Part shown: positions 8,664-19,049 of the stretch, piece by piece | How positions within the stretch are numbered: position 1 is the first letter of the stretch | How the letters are laid out: each line of letters starts with the position of its first letter | NCBI RefSeq assembly: GCF_022662015.1 | Contig: NZ_JAKMCM010000005.1 | Coordinates: forward strand, 124,001 to 188,000 | Direction of reading: 5' to 3' | Source of the DNA: Aestuariivivens sediminicola | GTDB lineage: Bacteria > Bacteroidota > Bacteroidia > Flavobacteriales > Flavobacteriaceae | DNA length: 64,000 nucleotides | Position numbers and translations under genes: made by a program | The notes under the pieces: model-generated | The model's database searches: none | Seen by the model: the letters and a program-made list of their open reading frames with translations, nothing else | Told to the model about the DNA's origin: nothing

Positions 8664-9042
8664 TTAAATCTTTTTTCATTTAAATTAAACTGAGATTTTC
8701 ATAAGATTTTAGAGCTACTCAAAGCAAGATTCTAGTCTAATGCAATTCCGTTTGAATTTCATTAATCAAACCATTCACTGATTATGGAAATCCGTAATAT
8801 TTCTTCCTGAATTTCTGTTATTTTTAATATCGTTGTAATCCTAACATTTATCATTAATTAAATGATATTTTTTACATTCATTGTAACGATTTTAAAATTT
8901 AGGACTTATATTTATGAATGAAAATTCTTTCTTTATTTTAAACTAAATTAACGGACAATTTTATAAAAGTATAGGGAATTGGAATTGCTTTCAATGATTG
9001 GTTTTTGTAATTAAAAGGGCGAATCATTTAAACAACTATTAA
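8664..9042. other. AT-rich leader/promoter region of the DISARM-like operon
   Basis: No gene is seen. The interval is very AT-rich and should contain the promoter of the operon that begins at 9043. A TATATTTA element near 8910, preceded by TTG ~23 bases upstream, loosely resembles the Bacteroidota -7/-33 pattern, but the match is too weak to assert. Confidence 0.3.
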
Positions 9043-10611
9043 TTGAGCAACAAGAAAAAAGAATACAAAGTAATTGATTTGTTTGCTGGACCTGGAGGAT
9101 TGGCTGAGGGTTTTTCTTCGGTGTTGCTGAATGGAAACAGAAGATTTTCAATAGAACTGTCTATAGAGAAGGATGATTCCGCTCACAAAACACTTTTACT
9201 AAGAAGCTTTTGTCGACAATTTAAAAAAGGAGAACTTCCACCAGAATATTATCAGGCAATTTGTTTAAATGATATAAATGAAAGAGAAAGACGAATTGAA
9301 GCCTTGTTTGGTTTATTTCCACAACAGGCTCAAAGTGCGAAATCAGAGGCTTTGAAATTTGAACTTGGTAAGGATTCAAATGATTTTTTAGACAATAAAA
9401 TTGAGGGTATAGTTGAAGGTAGTAAGGACTGGGTATTAATAGGAGGGCCTCCATGTCAGGCATATTCTATGGCTGGAAGGGCGAGAGTAGGTGGTATTTC
9501 AAGTGAGGACCATAGGGTTTACCTATATAAGGAATATTTGAGGGTTATTGCTAAACATTCTCCAGCCGTTTTTGTTATGGAAAATGTAAAGGGTCTTCTT
9601 TCCGCCAAGGTGGAGGGGAAAAGTGTCTTTCAGATGATGTTGGACGACCTGTCAGCTCCTTATGCCGTTACAGGTGATTCAAGAAGGACGAAATATAAAA
9701 TTTATTCTCTGGTCAAGGAAAAAATAGATTCCCCAAGGGATTTTGTTATCAATTCTGAAGATTTTGGAATTCCACAAAAAAGGCATAGAGTAATTTTAAT
9801 TGGTGTCAGAGAGGGTATTCACAGAACACCAAAAAAACTGAAAAAATTCCCTCGCAGTGTGAATATCGATGACGTAATAAATGATTTACCGCCAATTAGG
9901 AGCGGATTGAATAGATGTTTTGATAAGTATGTTGTATCCAAGAAAAATAAAAGAATCAGAAAGTACAGGAAGGTCATAGACACTGATTCAGAATGGTGTA
10001 CAATTATGAATTCCTGTATCTCAGATTTGATAAGACTGAACGGATTCTCACCAGATGACCTATATCGATTGGAATCCCCGATTAATGGTACTGGAGGAGA
10101 ATTTATTGAAATTAACAATGACCCTTCTTCTCTATCTATTCATGACAGCTGGTATGTTGACAAAAATCTAAAGGGTGTATTGAACCACCAATCCAGAAGT
10201 CATCTCACCCAGGATTTGAAAAGGTATCTCTTCTCAACAATCTATACAGAAAAGCATCAGAAGTTTCCCAGAATGACTGACTTTAAAGAACATAGCTCTG
10301 AATTATTGCCAGACCATTTCAGTGCTGATTCGGGTAACTTCACAGATAGGTTCAGGGTTCAACAGAGGGGATTGCCCGCTACAACAATCACTAGCCATAT
10401 CTCAAAGGATGGTCATTACTTTATTCATTATGATAAAACTCAGGTAAGGAGTCTCACAGTTAGGGAGGCAGCAAGAATTCAGACATTCCCAGACAATTAC
10501 TTGTTCAGAGGCAGTCGCACAATGCAGTATCATCAGGTCGGTAATGCAGTACCGCCATATTTGGCATATCAGATAGCGGAAATTGTTTTAGGAATATTAG
10601 ATGTTCAATAA
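9043..10611 (+). CDS. drmMII: DISARM-type C5 DNA methyltransferase DrmMII
   Basis: A 522-residue cytosine-5 methyltransferase, expected to mark host DNA as self in the DISARM anti-phage system. Motif I is DLFAGPGGLAEGF, motif IV with the catalytic Cys is GGPPCQAYSMAGR, VI is MENVKGLL, VIII is DFGIPQKRHRVILIG, IX is LTVREAARIQTFPDNY and X is QVGNAVPPYLA. A long insertion between VIII and IX holds the target-recognition domain. The start must be the TTG at 9043: a TAA stop in frame lies immediately before it and no Met follows before motif I. The gene overlaps the next one by 11 bases. Class 2 assignment comes from the methylase type and the downstream drmA/drmB genes. Confidence 0.85.
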   Translation: MSNKKKEYKVIDLFAGPGGLAEGFSSVLLNGNRRFSIELSIEKDDSAHKTLLLRSFCRQFKKGELPPEYYQAICLNDINERERRIEALFGLFPQQAQSAKSEALKFELGKDSNDFLDNKIEGIVEGSKDWVLIGGPPCQAYSMAGRARVGGISSEDHRVYLYKEYLRVIAKHSPAVFVMENVKGLLSAKVEGKSVFQMMLDDLSAPYAVTGDSRRTKYKIYSLVKEKIDSPRDFVINSEDFGIPQKRHRVILIGVREGIHRTPKKLKKFPRSVNIDDVINDLPPIRSGLNRCFDKYVVSKKNKRIRKYRKVIDTDSEWCTIMNSCISDLIRLNGFSPDDLYRLESPINGTGGEFIEINNDPSSLSIHDSWYVDKNLKGVLNHQSRSHLTQDLKRYLFSTIYTEKHQKFPRMTDFKEHSSELLPDHFSADSGNFTDRFRVQQRGLPATTITSHISKDGHYFIHYDKTQVRSLTVREAARIQTFPDNYLFRGSRTMQYHQVGNAVPPYLAYQIAEIVLGILDVQ

Positions 10612-13357
10612 GGAATTAATAACACATATCAGAAACAGCTATACCGAGCTCAACAGTTTAGAAATTTCTATCGATAGAAGAGTTGTTGATGGTACTTTAT
10701 ATAATTTGTTGACACCTTTTTTGGCGTTTACAAATACTCTGGACAAATACAATAGACCAATTGTGTATTATACAAGAGAAGGCAGTAAGCAACAAAAGCT
10801 CCTACCATTCTATATCGGTATTTCCAATTACTTCAAAGCCTATAAAGAGATTGAAAATTCACCCTCTGATGTCGAATTTGATGTTTCGCAATTAAAAAGG
10901 AATCTATTGGCAGTTCAAGACATGTTCCCAAAAACTTTTCCATACATTGGTAAAACATGGAAAGTCAGAGAACTCAAGGTTCGGACCTCAAGAAACAACA
11001 AGATATATTTTGAGATAGAATCAATAGAAAGAAACCCTTTGATTCGTGCACCTCGTTTACAGGACCTGTTGCATAATTTCAGACGAATTAAGGGGTTGGA
11101 CATCATGGAAATATCCCAATCTGTGAAAAAACTGCAAGGATATTTAGATAGCTTTATTAGAAGAAATAAGATTCATCTGCTGTTTGATGAGATAAATAGC
11201 ACAGATAATCAGGATGTAAGTTTAAATGACATTATTAAACTTGGGACAAGAATGAATTTAAAGCCCTCATCTGCGGTCCTTTTGTTCACGAATAAAACCA
11301 AGTATAAGCAATTGATTAAGGATGTTCGATTCAACGGACAGAGCATTTCCTCCCTTTTCCCAATAGCCGAAATTAAAGTTTCTCGGAACAATGAGTTCTC
11401 GATGCATGCTGAGGGTGTAACTGATTCGAATCCTATTATATACTATTGCTCTTCGGATTATTATATGGGCTGGGAGGAGATAATCTCTGAGCTGAACTTA
11501 AATCATGTGAATACAATTGTATTGGATGATTTTGATATTCAATTGAAAAAGGAGTCCAGAAGTGAATATTATTTTTTCAAAAATTTTGCAAACGACATAA
11601 TTAGGGCCCAGAGAGAGAATGAAATTAAGGATGTTTATTTTCTATTAAAGGATTATTCATTTGATTTAAGTAATGTTTTCACCTACTATGGATTGGATAT
11701 TTATCCATGGTTGGTGAATCACAAGGAAAGAATTAGTCTCAATGACAATAATACCAGTATGGAGAGTAATTTTAAAGTCATACCTGTGTGCGATATATTC
11801 TGTTATGATTATTGGAGAAATTTCAGGCTGATAGCAAGACAGTTGACGGAGGAAATTATTGAATCAAGGAATATATCTTTAAAATCCAATTATTTAAGTG
11901 TCATTAGACTTGGTTACTCGATATTGGACAGACTTAACAGTTTTTATCGTGTTGATGATATTTCCAATGATTATCAGAGATTGATGAATGAATTGAAAAT
12001 TTGCAGTGAATATCTGAACTCCATTTCATTCAACAATAAAATTAATGAATTGGATTGCGATTTGGAAAATGAAATAATTCAACAAAATAAACTACAAACT
12101 ATTTGTGAAATTATTCTAGATAAATCCATTTCTGAAAATGTCATAATTGTCAGCAGGAATAAGAATGACTTGGACAAAATTTCTACCTATCAGTATATAT
12201 ATGATAAAACTGAAGTTAAATGTAGTTTCCTTTATGTGGATGATTTAGATTTCTCAAGAACGAGGGATTGCAATCATATATTTTTCCTTACATATACTGG
12301 AAATTTGCGAAAGTCATTGTTTTTGAATAACTACTGTAGGAATCAATATGTTATTCTGAACTCCAGAATGGAGTACGGCTATTTTTGCCATTGTTTCAAA
12401 CAGTTCACTCCCATTATTGCAAATCTGTCAAATTTTGACAATAAACTATTGCTACTGAATTTAGAGAGTCAGGAGTATTTAATTGATGATGCCAGCTTGG
12501 AATTCAAAATTGAAGATTATGTCGACAAAGAATACCTTAGGGAGGAAACTTTATCCGAGACCAATTCAGTTAACAATGGAATGGATGAGGAATACCAAGA
12601 GGATGATATTCTCGACAAAATGGGTAATAGTGAGCTTGATTTTTCGTTCATAATGAATAAATTGATTCAATCCCAACCTAGAATTAATAGGGGCAACAAC
12701 AGGAATGAAAATAGCAATACATATAATTTAATATATTTTGAGGATGGATTCATTAGAGTTCCAAGCTCTAAATATTTCCATTTGTTAATAGATGATTCAG
12801 AAAACAGCACTTCGGAAATAAAAAAGCAGGTAAGGGATTTGAACGTTGGTGACCGAATATTTTTGATGAGTGGTTTTAATGATGATTTTAATGAGTTGCT
12901 GGAATATCTGAAAACCAAATACAATATGCTTAACAGATATTTTGACATCGCAAACTCATGGAGAAAGGATTTATTGAACAAACATAAAGAATTGGGAGGC
13001 TATGTTGCTGCCCTAAGAAGGTTTTTAAACGCCAATGGAATAACCGTCACCTCACCAACGGTGGACAGGTGGCTGACAGGTCTTACCATAAACCCTGAAT
13101 CGATTAATGAGATAATTTCATTGTTCATAAATCAAGATGGTTCAGAATCCAGTAGATTCAGTAAGGAAGAGATACTTATTGCAACTGGATGGCTGGCAAA
13201 ATTCAGAACTAAGCTGCATAAACAGATATACCTTTATCATATTTATAAGACTTATGGGATGACGCATCAAATCAAAGAGCTTGAATTAAAAAATATTATA
13301 GAGAGTTTAAATGAGGTTGTTGAAGTAAAGGAGATATTAATGATTAACAAGGAATAG
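10601..13357 (+). CDS. drmE: Probable DISARM class 2 protein DrmE
   Basis: A 918-residue protein with no recognised catalytic motif. Class 2 DISARM loci combine a C5 methylase, drmA, drmB and a large protein of unknown function (DrmE), so position and size support this call more than any motif. The middle holds strand-turn stretches that look like degenerate RecA-type lobes without a Walker A: SAVLLFTNKTKYKQLI, NTIVLDDFDIQ and NVIIVSRNKNDLDKI. An acidic linker (~650-690) precedes a C-terminal region (~740-918) beginning VGDRIFLMSGFNDDF. The start overlaps the methylase by 11 bases and the stop overlaps the next start by one base, so it is co-translated with its neighbours. A helicase-derived scaffold is one reading; this is inference. 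Confidence 0.6.
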   Translation: MFNKELITHIRNSYTELNSLEISIDRRVVDGTLYNLLTPFLAFTNTLDKYNRPIVYYTREGSKQQKLLPFYIGISNYFKAYKEIENSPSDVEFDVSQLKRNLLAVQDMFPKTFPYIGKTWKVRELKVRTSRNNKIYFEIESIERNPLIRAPRLQDLLHNFRRIKGLDIMEISQSVKKLQGYLDSFIRRNKIHLLFDEINSTDNQDVSLNDIIKLGTRMNLKPSSAVLLFTNKTKYKQLIKDVRFNGQSISSLFPIAEIKVSRNNEFSMHAEGVTDSNPIIYYCSSDYYMGWEEIISELNLNHVNTIVLDDFDIQLKKESRSEYYFFKNFANDIIRAQRENEIKDVYFLLKDYSFDLSNVFTYYGLDIYPWLVNHKERISLNDNNTSMESNFKVIPVCDIFCYDYWRNFRLIARQLTEEIIESRNISLKSNYLSVIRLGYSILDRLNSFYRVDDISNDYQRLMNELKICSEYLNSISFNNKINELDCDLENEIIQQNKLQTICEIILDKSISENVIIVSRNKNDLDKISTYQYIYDKTEVKCSFLYVDDLDFSRTRDCNHIFFLTYTGNLRKSLFLNNYCRNQYVILNSRMEYGYFCHCFKQFTPIIANLSNFDNKLLLLNLESQEYLIDDASLEFKIEDYVDKEYLREETLSETNSVNNGMDEEYQEDDILDKMGNSELDFSFIMNKLIQSQPRINRGNNRNENSNTYNLIYFEDGFIRVPSSKYFHLLIDDSENSTSEIKKQVRDLNVGDRIFLMSGFNDDFNELLEYLKTKYNMLNRYFDIANSWRKDLLNKHKELGGYVAALRRFLNANGITVTSPTVDRWLTGLTINPESINEIISLFINQDGSESSRFSKEEILIATGWLAKFRTKLHKQIYLYHIYKTYGMTHQIKELELKNIIESLNEVVEVKEILMINKE

Positions 13358-15126
13358 TGCCAATTTTACCTAAATACAGAACTGAATTCACCAATAATGC
13401 CGAGAGGGATATTTTTACTCATGCTGTGAATTCAGGTTATTTTGAAAATAACCTCAAAAGATATTTTATTCATTCCCTGAGGAATCAGAGTGCCAAGAGA
13501 AAAGTGGTTGGTGAGGTTGATTTTGTTTATCTGGACGAACATTTCATTTTTTTTCTTGAATCAAAAGGAGGAGCCGTTAAATACGATAGTGTATCGGATA
13601 CCTGGTGGGTTCTGGGAGGGACAAAAAAGGGGGACCCATTTAAACAGGTAACGGATTATTTATTTCATTTCAGAGATAATCTGTTGAATGAGTTCCTCCC
13701 CGATAAGAACTATCGTTCCAGATTAATTTTCGGATATGGTGTAATGTTTCCCGATGTTGAAAAAAAATTGACGTTCACCAAGAATTCAAAAAAATCTCAA
13801 ACTTTCAAATACGAGACGATTGAGTATGACCCTGAGATTGTCTATTCTGCTGTTGACCATGCGACTCCCATGTCTTTTCTCAATTATTTGGAACGACTTA
13901 AAGTTTACTGGAAGAATCATGACAAGTATGTAAATCGAGAGTTCTATGGTATTGGATTGAAAGGGGTTGATGACATCAGAAAAGTCTTCAGAAAAGATTT
14001 GATTTTTGAAATTCCTTTAAAAAAAGTGTCAATTGACGAGAACAGAAAAATAGACCAATATACAGAAGAACAGTATCATGTTCTTGATTCAATGAGTTTC
14101 CTGACCAATAGAGGCTTTATTGTTTCGGGAGGACCTGGAACGGGTAAAACATTAATAGCCAAGGAATTGGCTGTTAGAAAAAATCTAGAAGGAAGTACTG
14201 TGGCCTATTTCTGCTTTAATAAAAACCTTTCAGCCGAGGTTTATCGATACTTCAGAAACACCGAAGGAATATCTGTCAATGTTTTTTATGTACATGGTTT
14301 TATTTATGAACATCTTTCGAAGGCATCCCTCATACCAAACGGAGATAGACAATCTGATGAATATTGGAGGGAGCAATTACCAGCACAGTTCAAAATGTGG
14401 CATAACAGTTTAAATATTTCTCAATATGATTATTTAATAATAGATGAGGGCCAGGATATTTTTACGGAAAACATCATTGATGCGATTTTTTGTAGTTTGA
14501 AGGGGGGTATCGAATCGGGGAACTGGTCTATTTTTATAGATTATAAATACCAAGGGTTTTATGAAGGATTCGATGAGGATTATTTTAAGCTATTTGTAGG
14601 CACATATCCATGTTCTATGTCAAATTTACCTTTAAATTGTAGAAATCATGATGATATAGTGAAAGTGGCGAGCAGACATAGTGGATTTGAAATGATGCCA
14701 TGTAGGCGAACCAATATTCCTTTTAAAACCAAAACGAGTTTTTACTCCAGTTTGAATAATCTGTACAAGGAAATTGAACGAATTTGTGGAGAGTGGATTA
14801 AGGATGAAATTGATTGCAGTGATATTACCATTTTAACAACAGAAAATGAATTGATTTCAAAGATTATGCAAAATGTTGGATTTGGATTTCACAGAGTGGA
14901 TGAAGTATCCCATAAAGTGAAGGGAAAAGTTACTATCTCTACTATTCACGGCTATAAAGGATTGGAAAATGACTTTATCATTGTGGCTGGTATTGAGAAT
15001 TATTTCCCTGATGAAAAAGAAAATATGTCCTTGCTATATGTTGGTTACACCAGGGCAAGGCTTGGACTGGCAATCTGTTTTTCAGAAGACAATAAAATAA
15101 AACTGGCTATCAAAGCAATGGATTAG
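13357..15126 (+). CDS. NERD/PD-(D/E)XK nuclease fused to SF1 (UvrD-like) helicase
   Basis: A 589-residue fusion. Residues ~10-110 form a nuclease-related (NERD) domain with G52-E53-V54-D55 and E68-x-K70, the D...ExK catalytic layout. An SF1 helicase follows: Walker A GGPGTGKT (258-265), Walker B IIDEGQD (361-367), motif IV-like PLNCRNHDD (425-433), motif V TIHGYKGLE (529-537) and motif VI YVGYTRAR (561-568). The start is GTG, overlapping the last base of the preceding TAG; drmA begins two bases after its stop. Canonical DISARM has a phospholipase-D nuclease (DrmC), and none is found in this window. This protein occupies the operon and could supply the missing nuclease, which is inference. A linked but independent helicase is the alternative. 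Confidence 0.8.
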   Translation: MPILPKYRTEFTNNAERDIFTHAVNSGYFENNLKRYFIHSLRNQSAKRKVVGEVDFVYLDEHFIFFLESKGGAVKYDSVSDTWWVLGGTKKGDPFKQVTDYLFHFRDNLLNEFLPDKNYRSRLIFGYGVMFPDVEKKLTFTKNSKKSQTFKYETIEYDPEIVYSAVDHATPMSFLNYLERLKVYWKNHDKYVNREFYGIGLKGVDDIRKVFRKDLIFEIPLKKVSIDENRKIDQYTEEQYHVLDSMSFLTNRGFIVSGGPGTGKTLIAKELAVRKNLEGSTVAYFCFNKNLSAEVYRYFRNTEGISVNVFYVHGFIYEHLSKASLIPNGDRQSDEYWREQLPAQFKMWHNSLNISQYDYLIIDEGQDIFTENIIDAIFCSLKGGIESGNWSIFIDYKYQGFYEGFDEDYFKLFVGTYPCSMSNLPLNCRNHDDIVKVASRHSGFEMMPCRRTNIPFKTKTSFYSSLNNLYKEIERICGEWIKDEIDCSDITILTTENELISKIMQNVGFGFHRVDEVSHKVKGKVTISTIHGYKGLENDFIIVAGIENYFPDEKENMSLLYVGYTRARLGLAICFSEDNKIKLAIKAMD

Positions 15127-15128
15127 AT

Positions 15129-18100
15129 ATGAGCAAATCGAATTTAGAGGTAAGAAACGAAATAGCACAATGGATAAATCGAACCTACAAGGGGCCATTT
15201 CAATTAAATGAGCAAGGAGAACCCGATTTAAAGGAAAATATATCGTTCTACCCCATGGACTTTTATACAACTGGAATATTATATCCACAATCAACTTCAG
15301 AAAGCTCTTTTTTTGATGATGACCAGCCTAATAATGATGATAAATATAATGACGTTGAAATCAATGGTGAAACAGGAACGGGAAACCCTTCAAATAAAAA
15401 TACATACAATAAGAAGGTAATAGAGGATGACACTGAAGAGGATTTGAGACTTACTACTGAATTTTATCCTTCATCAATAGCCATTTCTTCAATTGTTGAT
15501 GAATCGGACAACCTTGAAGTTTCTATTAATTGCGGGAAGTACTACCCAAGCAGCAATCAAATCAAGGAAGAACTTGGGGCCAAATTTTCAAGACTTAACA
15601 TTGACTGTATCTTTAATTATAATGTTGCTTCAGGTAATTTGAACGGTGAAATACAATCAGAGCATATTTGGGAAACTAATGGTCAAGGAAATATAATTTC
15701 ATTGACCAATACAGATTTGTCTGTTCAGATAAAAATAATAAAGAGAAAACAGTATGGCCTGTCAGGTAATCATTCTATAATAACAGTTTCTCTCATAAAT
15801 TGCAATACAAAGAAAGGAGGTTCCAGAAAGTCCTTAGAAGGATGTCTGTTCCAACCAAGGATATCACTGTACTCAGATAACAGTTTTTTACCCTTCCCTG
15901 ACAACACGAAACTACAGTTCTTGAATGAGGAGGAGATTGAACTTAAGTTTCTTTATCGTCATTATAAGAGCTATGGACTGGGTCATGGATGTGCATGTGA
16001 TTGGAATAATGAAGACCAATTGGTTAAATCTGTCCATTCTGCCATTATACCCACTGAGAAAATCAATGGAGTGAATTTCAGTCCTACTGAATTGGAAGGT
16101 GTTGATGACATTCTATTTATGAAGAGATTGACAGATTTGAGAATCGATTTTGATAGAGAAAAATTAAAGAGGGAGTTGTCAAATTTCGTTTCTGTCTATT
16201 CAGATTGGATAGGGGGCCAAGAGGAAAAATTGAAAAGAGAAAAAATGGTCCCTGAATTTGAAAAGGCGTCTTATTCTATAATTTCAAAATGCAAGAAACT
16301 TTTGGAAAGAATGGATAAGGGTATTTCATTATTGGATGACAATAAAGTTCTGAGGGCCTTTTTGGACGCAAATAGGGCAATGTTCATGCAAAGGGTTATG
16401 GGAGATTTCTCCAAACACAGACAACAGGAAAACAGGAATATTCCTGATGCTGGCAACTCTGAGAACGATGATGGAATTCCACATTTTTCAAAAATACCCT
16501 ATGATTCGATTTCGGGTTCGCTATGGAAGGACGGAAAATTGAATATCCCATCTGAGCCAGTCAAGGGCAATAGATATCTTGCTAAATGGAGACCATTTCA
16601 ATTGGCTTTCCTTTTGTCACAGATTGAGGGAATCGTTGACCCCAATTCTGAGGACAGAAGCACGGTTGATTTACTATGGTTTCCCACTGGGGGTGGCAAG
16701 ACGGAAGCTTACCTTGGATTAATAGCGTTCACAGTCTTTTACAGAAGAATGACTACTGAGTTCGATAGTCAGGGTGTGTCCGTAATGATGAGGTATACTC
16801 TCAGGATGCTGAACAAGCAGCAATTTGACAGGGCAAACATTCTTATCTGTTCATGTGAGATAATTCGAAGTGAAAATGTTGAGTTATATGGTCAAACGAG
16901 GATATCCAACGGGCTTTGGGTTGGAGGCTCCTATTTTCCTAATAAACACAAGGGATATAGAGAATATAAGGGCAATAATGAGTTGCTGCTGGATTATATT
17001 GCCGATATTGAAAAGAAGAATAGCAGTAATACAAGATACAGCCCTCCTGTATTCAATTGCCCCTGCTGTGGGAACAAATTGGTCAAAGAAGTTCATCTTG
17101 ACACTAACAAGAAACCAATAGTAATCGGAGAATGGGGGTACAGTCAGAAAATAAACAAGTTCAGGGGTAAACCATTTAATCACGATAAATCCAATTACAA
17201 TCCATATTATTTGCACTGTACAAATTCAAAGTGTCATTTTTATCTGTCAAAGGATGACTTCCGATTGACTAAAAACGAGTCTGAAATTATATCGCAGAGA
17301 TGTCTTCCTATCTACTATGTGGATGAGGATATATATCTACACAGACCAACATTGCTGTTTTCAACGATAGACAAGTATGCGCAGTTGGCATGGAGAAATG
17401 AAGCGTTCAGATTATTCAATTATGACAGTGATTTTAATCTGATTTGTTCGCCTCCATCTCTAATCGTTCAGGATGAGTTACATCTCATCAGTTCTTCTCT
17501 GGGCACTATTTACAGTTTGTTTGAATTTGCTGTTGATGAGCTGTCTGATAACAATGGAGTGAAACCAAAAATAATTGGGGCAACAGCAACTGTAAGAAAC
17601 GCTGAACAGCAATGTATTAAAATCTATAATCGTGAAAGATACACTCAATTTCCCCCTGTCGGAATAGATATTGATGATTCATTTTATTCAAGGAAGAAGG
17701 AAAAAGACCCAGATGGCAGATTATATGTTGGAATTATGCCCAGCGGGAATACCTCTACAACAGCAAAACTACGTTTGGATAGTTTACTATATGAAGGAAT
17801 CAATTGTATTTCTGGAGTTGAGAATAAGGTATTGGACAATTATTATACATTATTGGCCTATTTTAACACGGTCAAGGAATTGGGAAAATATCGTACCCTC
17901 CTTGAAGATGACATGGTGGCGTATAGAAAATTCCTAACAAATCATTTGCACAATATTTATATAGGGTATAATCCAGATAGAATTGCAGAACTTTCCAGTC
18001 AAATGACAGCGGACCAAATCAACACCACTTTGGATGATTTGGAGAATGTAAGGTTGCATAAGACAAACATTCATTCTAACTGCGTTAAATTTCTAAGTGA

Positions 18101-19049
18101 GATTGGGATTAATTCCATAAAGGATTTAGAGCAATCGAAATACAATAAATGGAGATGGATACCAATAATGGTTAATAGATGGGGAACAATGAAGGAATTA
18201 TGCGGTTTGGATGAAGGGTTGAGAATTGACGGCTATCCTTTGGATGATGATAAGAAACAGAAATTCCAAGAGGCTTTTGATATTTTCTTTCATATTTTCA
18301 AAGGCGCATTGAAGGAGAGCATTGATGGTGACGTAAAGGACCCAATAAAGGTGGCGATGTCAACAAATATGATTTCAGTTGGAGTGGATATTCCACGACT
18401 GAATGTCATGTCAATTTCGGGGCAACCTAAAACAACAGCAGAATACATTCAGGCAAGTTCAAGGGTTGGAAGAGAAGTTCCAGGAATAGTATTTACACTT
18501 TATAATCAGGCTAAGAATAGAGACAGGTCTCATTATGAGAATTTTAAAGATTATCATCAGGCATATTACAAATATGTCGAATCAACAAGTGTCACACCAT
18601 TTTCGCTGCCAGCTTTGGAAAAAACCTTAGATTCTGTAGTTATAGCCTTGATGAAGGCTTTTCACTATAAGGGCGAATCGAATGCTTTTTTGGATTCTGA
18701 GGCAAAAGTACAGTTGGATACGATAAGGAGTAAAATGCTGAAAAGGTATACTGGAATAAATTCAGCCCTTTCGAATTCGAATTTTGAAGTTATTGAAAGA
18801 AAGAAACATGAAATAAATTTGTTGTTTGATGACATTATTGATAGATGGGAAAAACTAGGTGGTGTTGATTTCACTGAATTCAGAGATATAATGAAGTATC
18901 CCTTAAGTGAAGAGAATCTTAACTCAAAATTATTCATGGATGCAAAATTCAGGGACCATCAAATGACCAAGGGAATGTTGTTTGCCATGACATCATTGAG
19001 AGATGTCGATACATCTTCAATTATGAAAATTAAAAGTTATATAGACTGA
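15129..19049 (+). CDS. drmA: DISARM helicase DrmA
   Basis: A 1306-residue SF2-type helicase, the core ATPase of DISARM. The N-terminal ~480 residues are a DISARM-specific region that includes a TTGILYP segment at ~47-53. ATPase motifs follow: Walker A PTGGGKT (519-525), motif II QDELH (781-785), motif III GATATVRNAEQQ and the C-terminal lobe with VGVDIPRLN and QASSRVGRE. Between the lobes C644, C646/C647, C697 and C702 form a zinc-binding cluster (CPCCGNK ... CTNSKCHF). The gene starts two bases after the nuclease-helicase stop and overlaps drmB by one base (TGATG). DrmA and DrmB are known to form a complex that is autoinhibited and opened by certain DNA ends, so the pair should be the effector here. 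Confidence 0.85.
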   Translation: MSKSNLEVRNEIAQWINRTYKGPFQLNEQGEPDLKENISFYPMDFYTTGILYPQSTSESSFFDDDQPNNDDKYNDVEINGETGTGNPSNKNTYNKKVIEDDTEEDLRLTTEFYPSSIAISSIVDESDNLEVSINCGKYYPSSNQIKEELGAKFSRLNIDCIFNYNVASGNLNGEIQSEHIWETNGQGNIISLTNTDLSVQIKIIKRKQYGLSGNHSIITVSLINCNTKKGGSRKSLEGCLFQPRISLYSDNSFLPFPDNTKLQFLNEEEIELKFLYRHYKSYGLGHGCACDWNNEDQLVKSVHSAIIPTEKINGVNFSPTELEGVDDILFMKRLTDLRIDFDREKLKRELSNFVSVYSDWIGGQEEKLKREKMVPEFEKASYSIISKCKKLLERMDKGISLLDDNKVLRAFLDANRAMFMQRVMGDFSKHRQQENRNIPDAGNSENDDGIPHFSKIPYDSISGSLWKDGKLNIPSEPVKGNRYLAKWRPFQLAFLLSQIEGIVDPNSEDRSTVDLLWFPTGGGKTEAYLGLIAFTVFYRRMTTEFDSQGVSVMMRYTLRMLNKQQFDRANILICSCEIIRSENVELYGQTRISNGLWVGGSYFPNKHKGYREYKGNNELLLDYIADIEKKNSSNTRYSPPVFNCPCCGNKLVKEVHLDTNKKPIVIGEWGYSQKINKFRGKPFNHDKSNYNPYYLHCTNSKCHFYLSKDDFRLTKNESEIISQRCLPIYYVDEDIYLHRPTLLFSTIDKYAQLAWRNEAFRLFNYDSDFNLICSPPSLIVQDELHLISSSLGTIYSLFEFAVDELSDNNGVKPKIIGATATVRNAEQQCIKIYNRERYTQFPPVGIDIDDSFYSRKKEKDPDGRLYVGIMPSGNTSTTAKLRLDSLLYEGINCISGVENKVLDNYYTLLAYFNTVKELGKYRTLLEDDMVAYRKFLTNHLHNIYIGYNPDRIAELSSQMTADQINTTLDDLENVRLHKTNIHSNCVKFLSEIGINSIKDLEQSKYNKWRWIPIMVNRWGTMKELCGLDEGLRIDGYPLDDDKKQKFQEAFDIFFHIFKGALKESIDGDVKDPIKVAMSTNMISVGVDIPRLNVMSISGQPKTTAEYIQASSRVGREVPGIVFTLYNQAKNRDRSHYENFKDYHQAYYKYVESTSVTPFSLPALEKTLDSVVIALMKAFHYKGESNAFLDSEAKVQLDTIRSKMLKRYTGINSALSNSNFEVIERKKHEINLLFDDIIDRWEKLGGVDFTEFRDIMKYPLSEENLNSKLFMDAKFRDHQMTKGMLFAMTSLRDVDTSSIMKIKSYID

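Noticed and set aside
13357-15126. Assignment as a stand-alone housekeeping UvrD/Rep helicase
   Set aside because: The N-terminal NERD-type nuclease domain and the one- and two-base spacing to drmE and drmA tie it to the defence operon.
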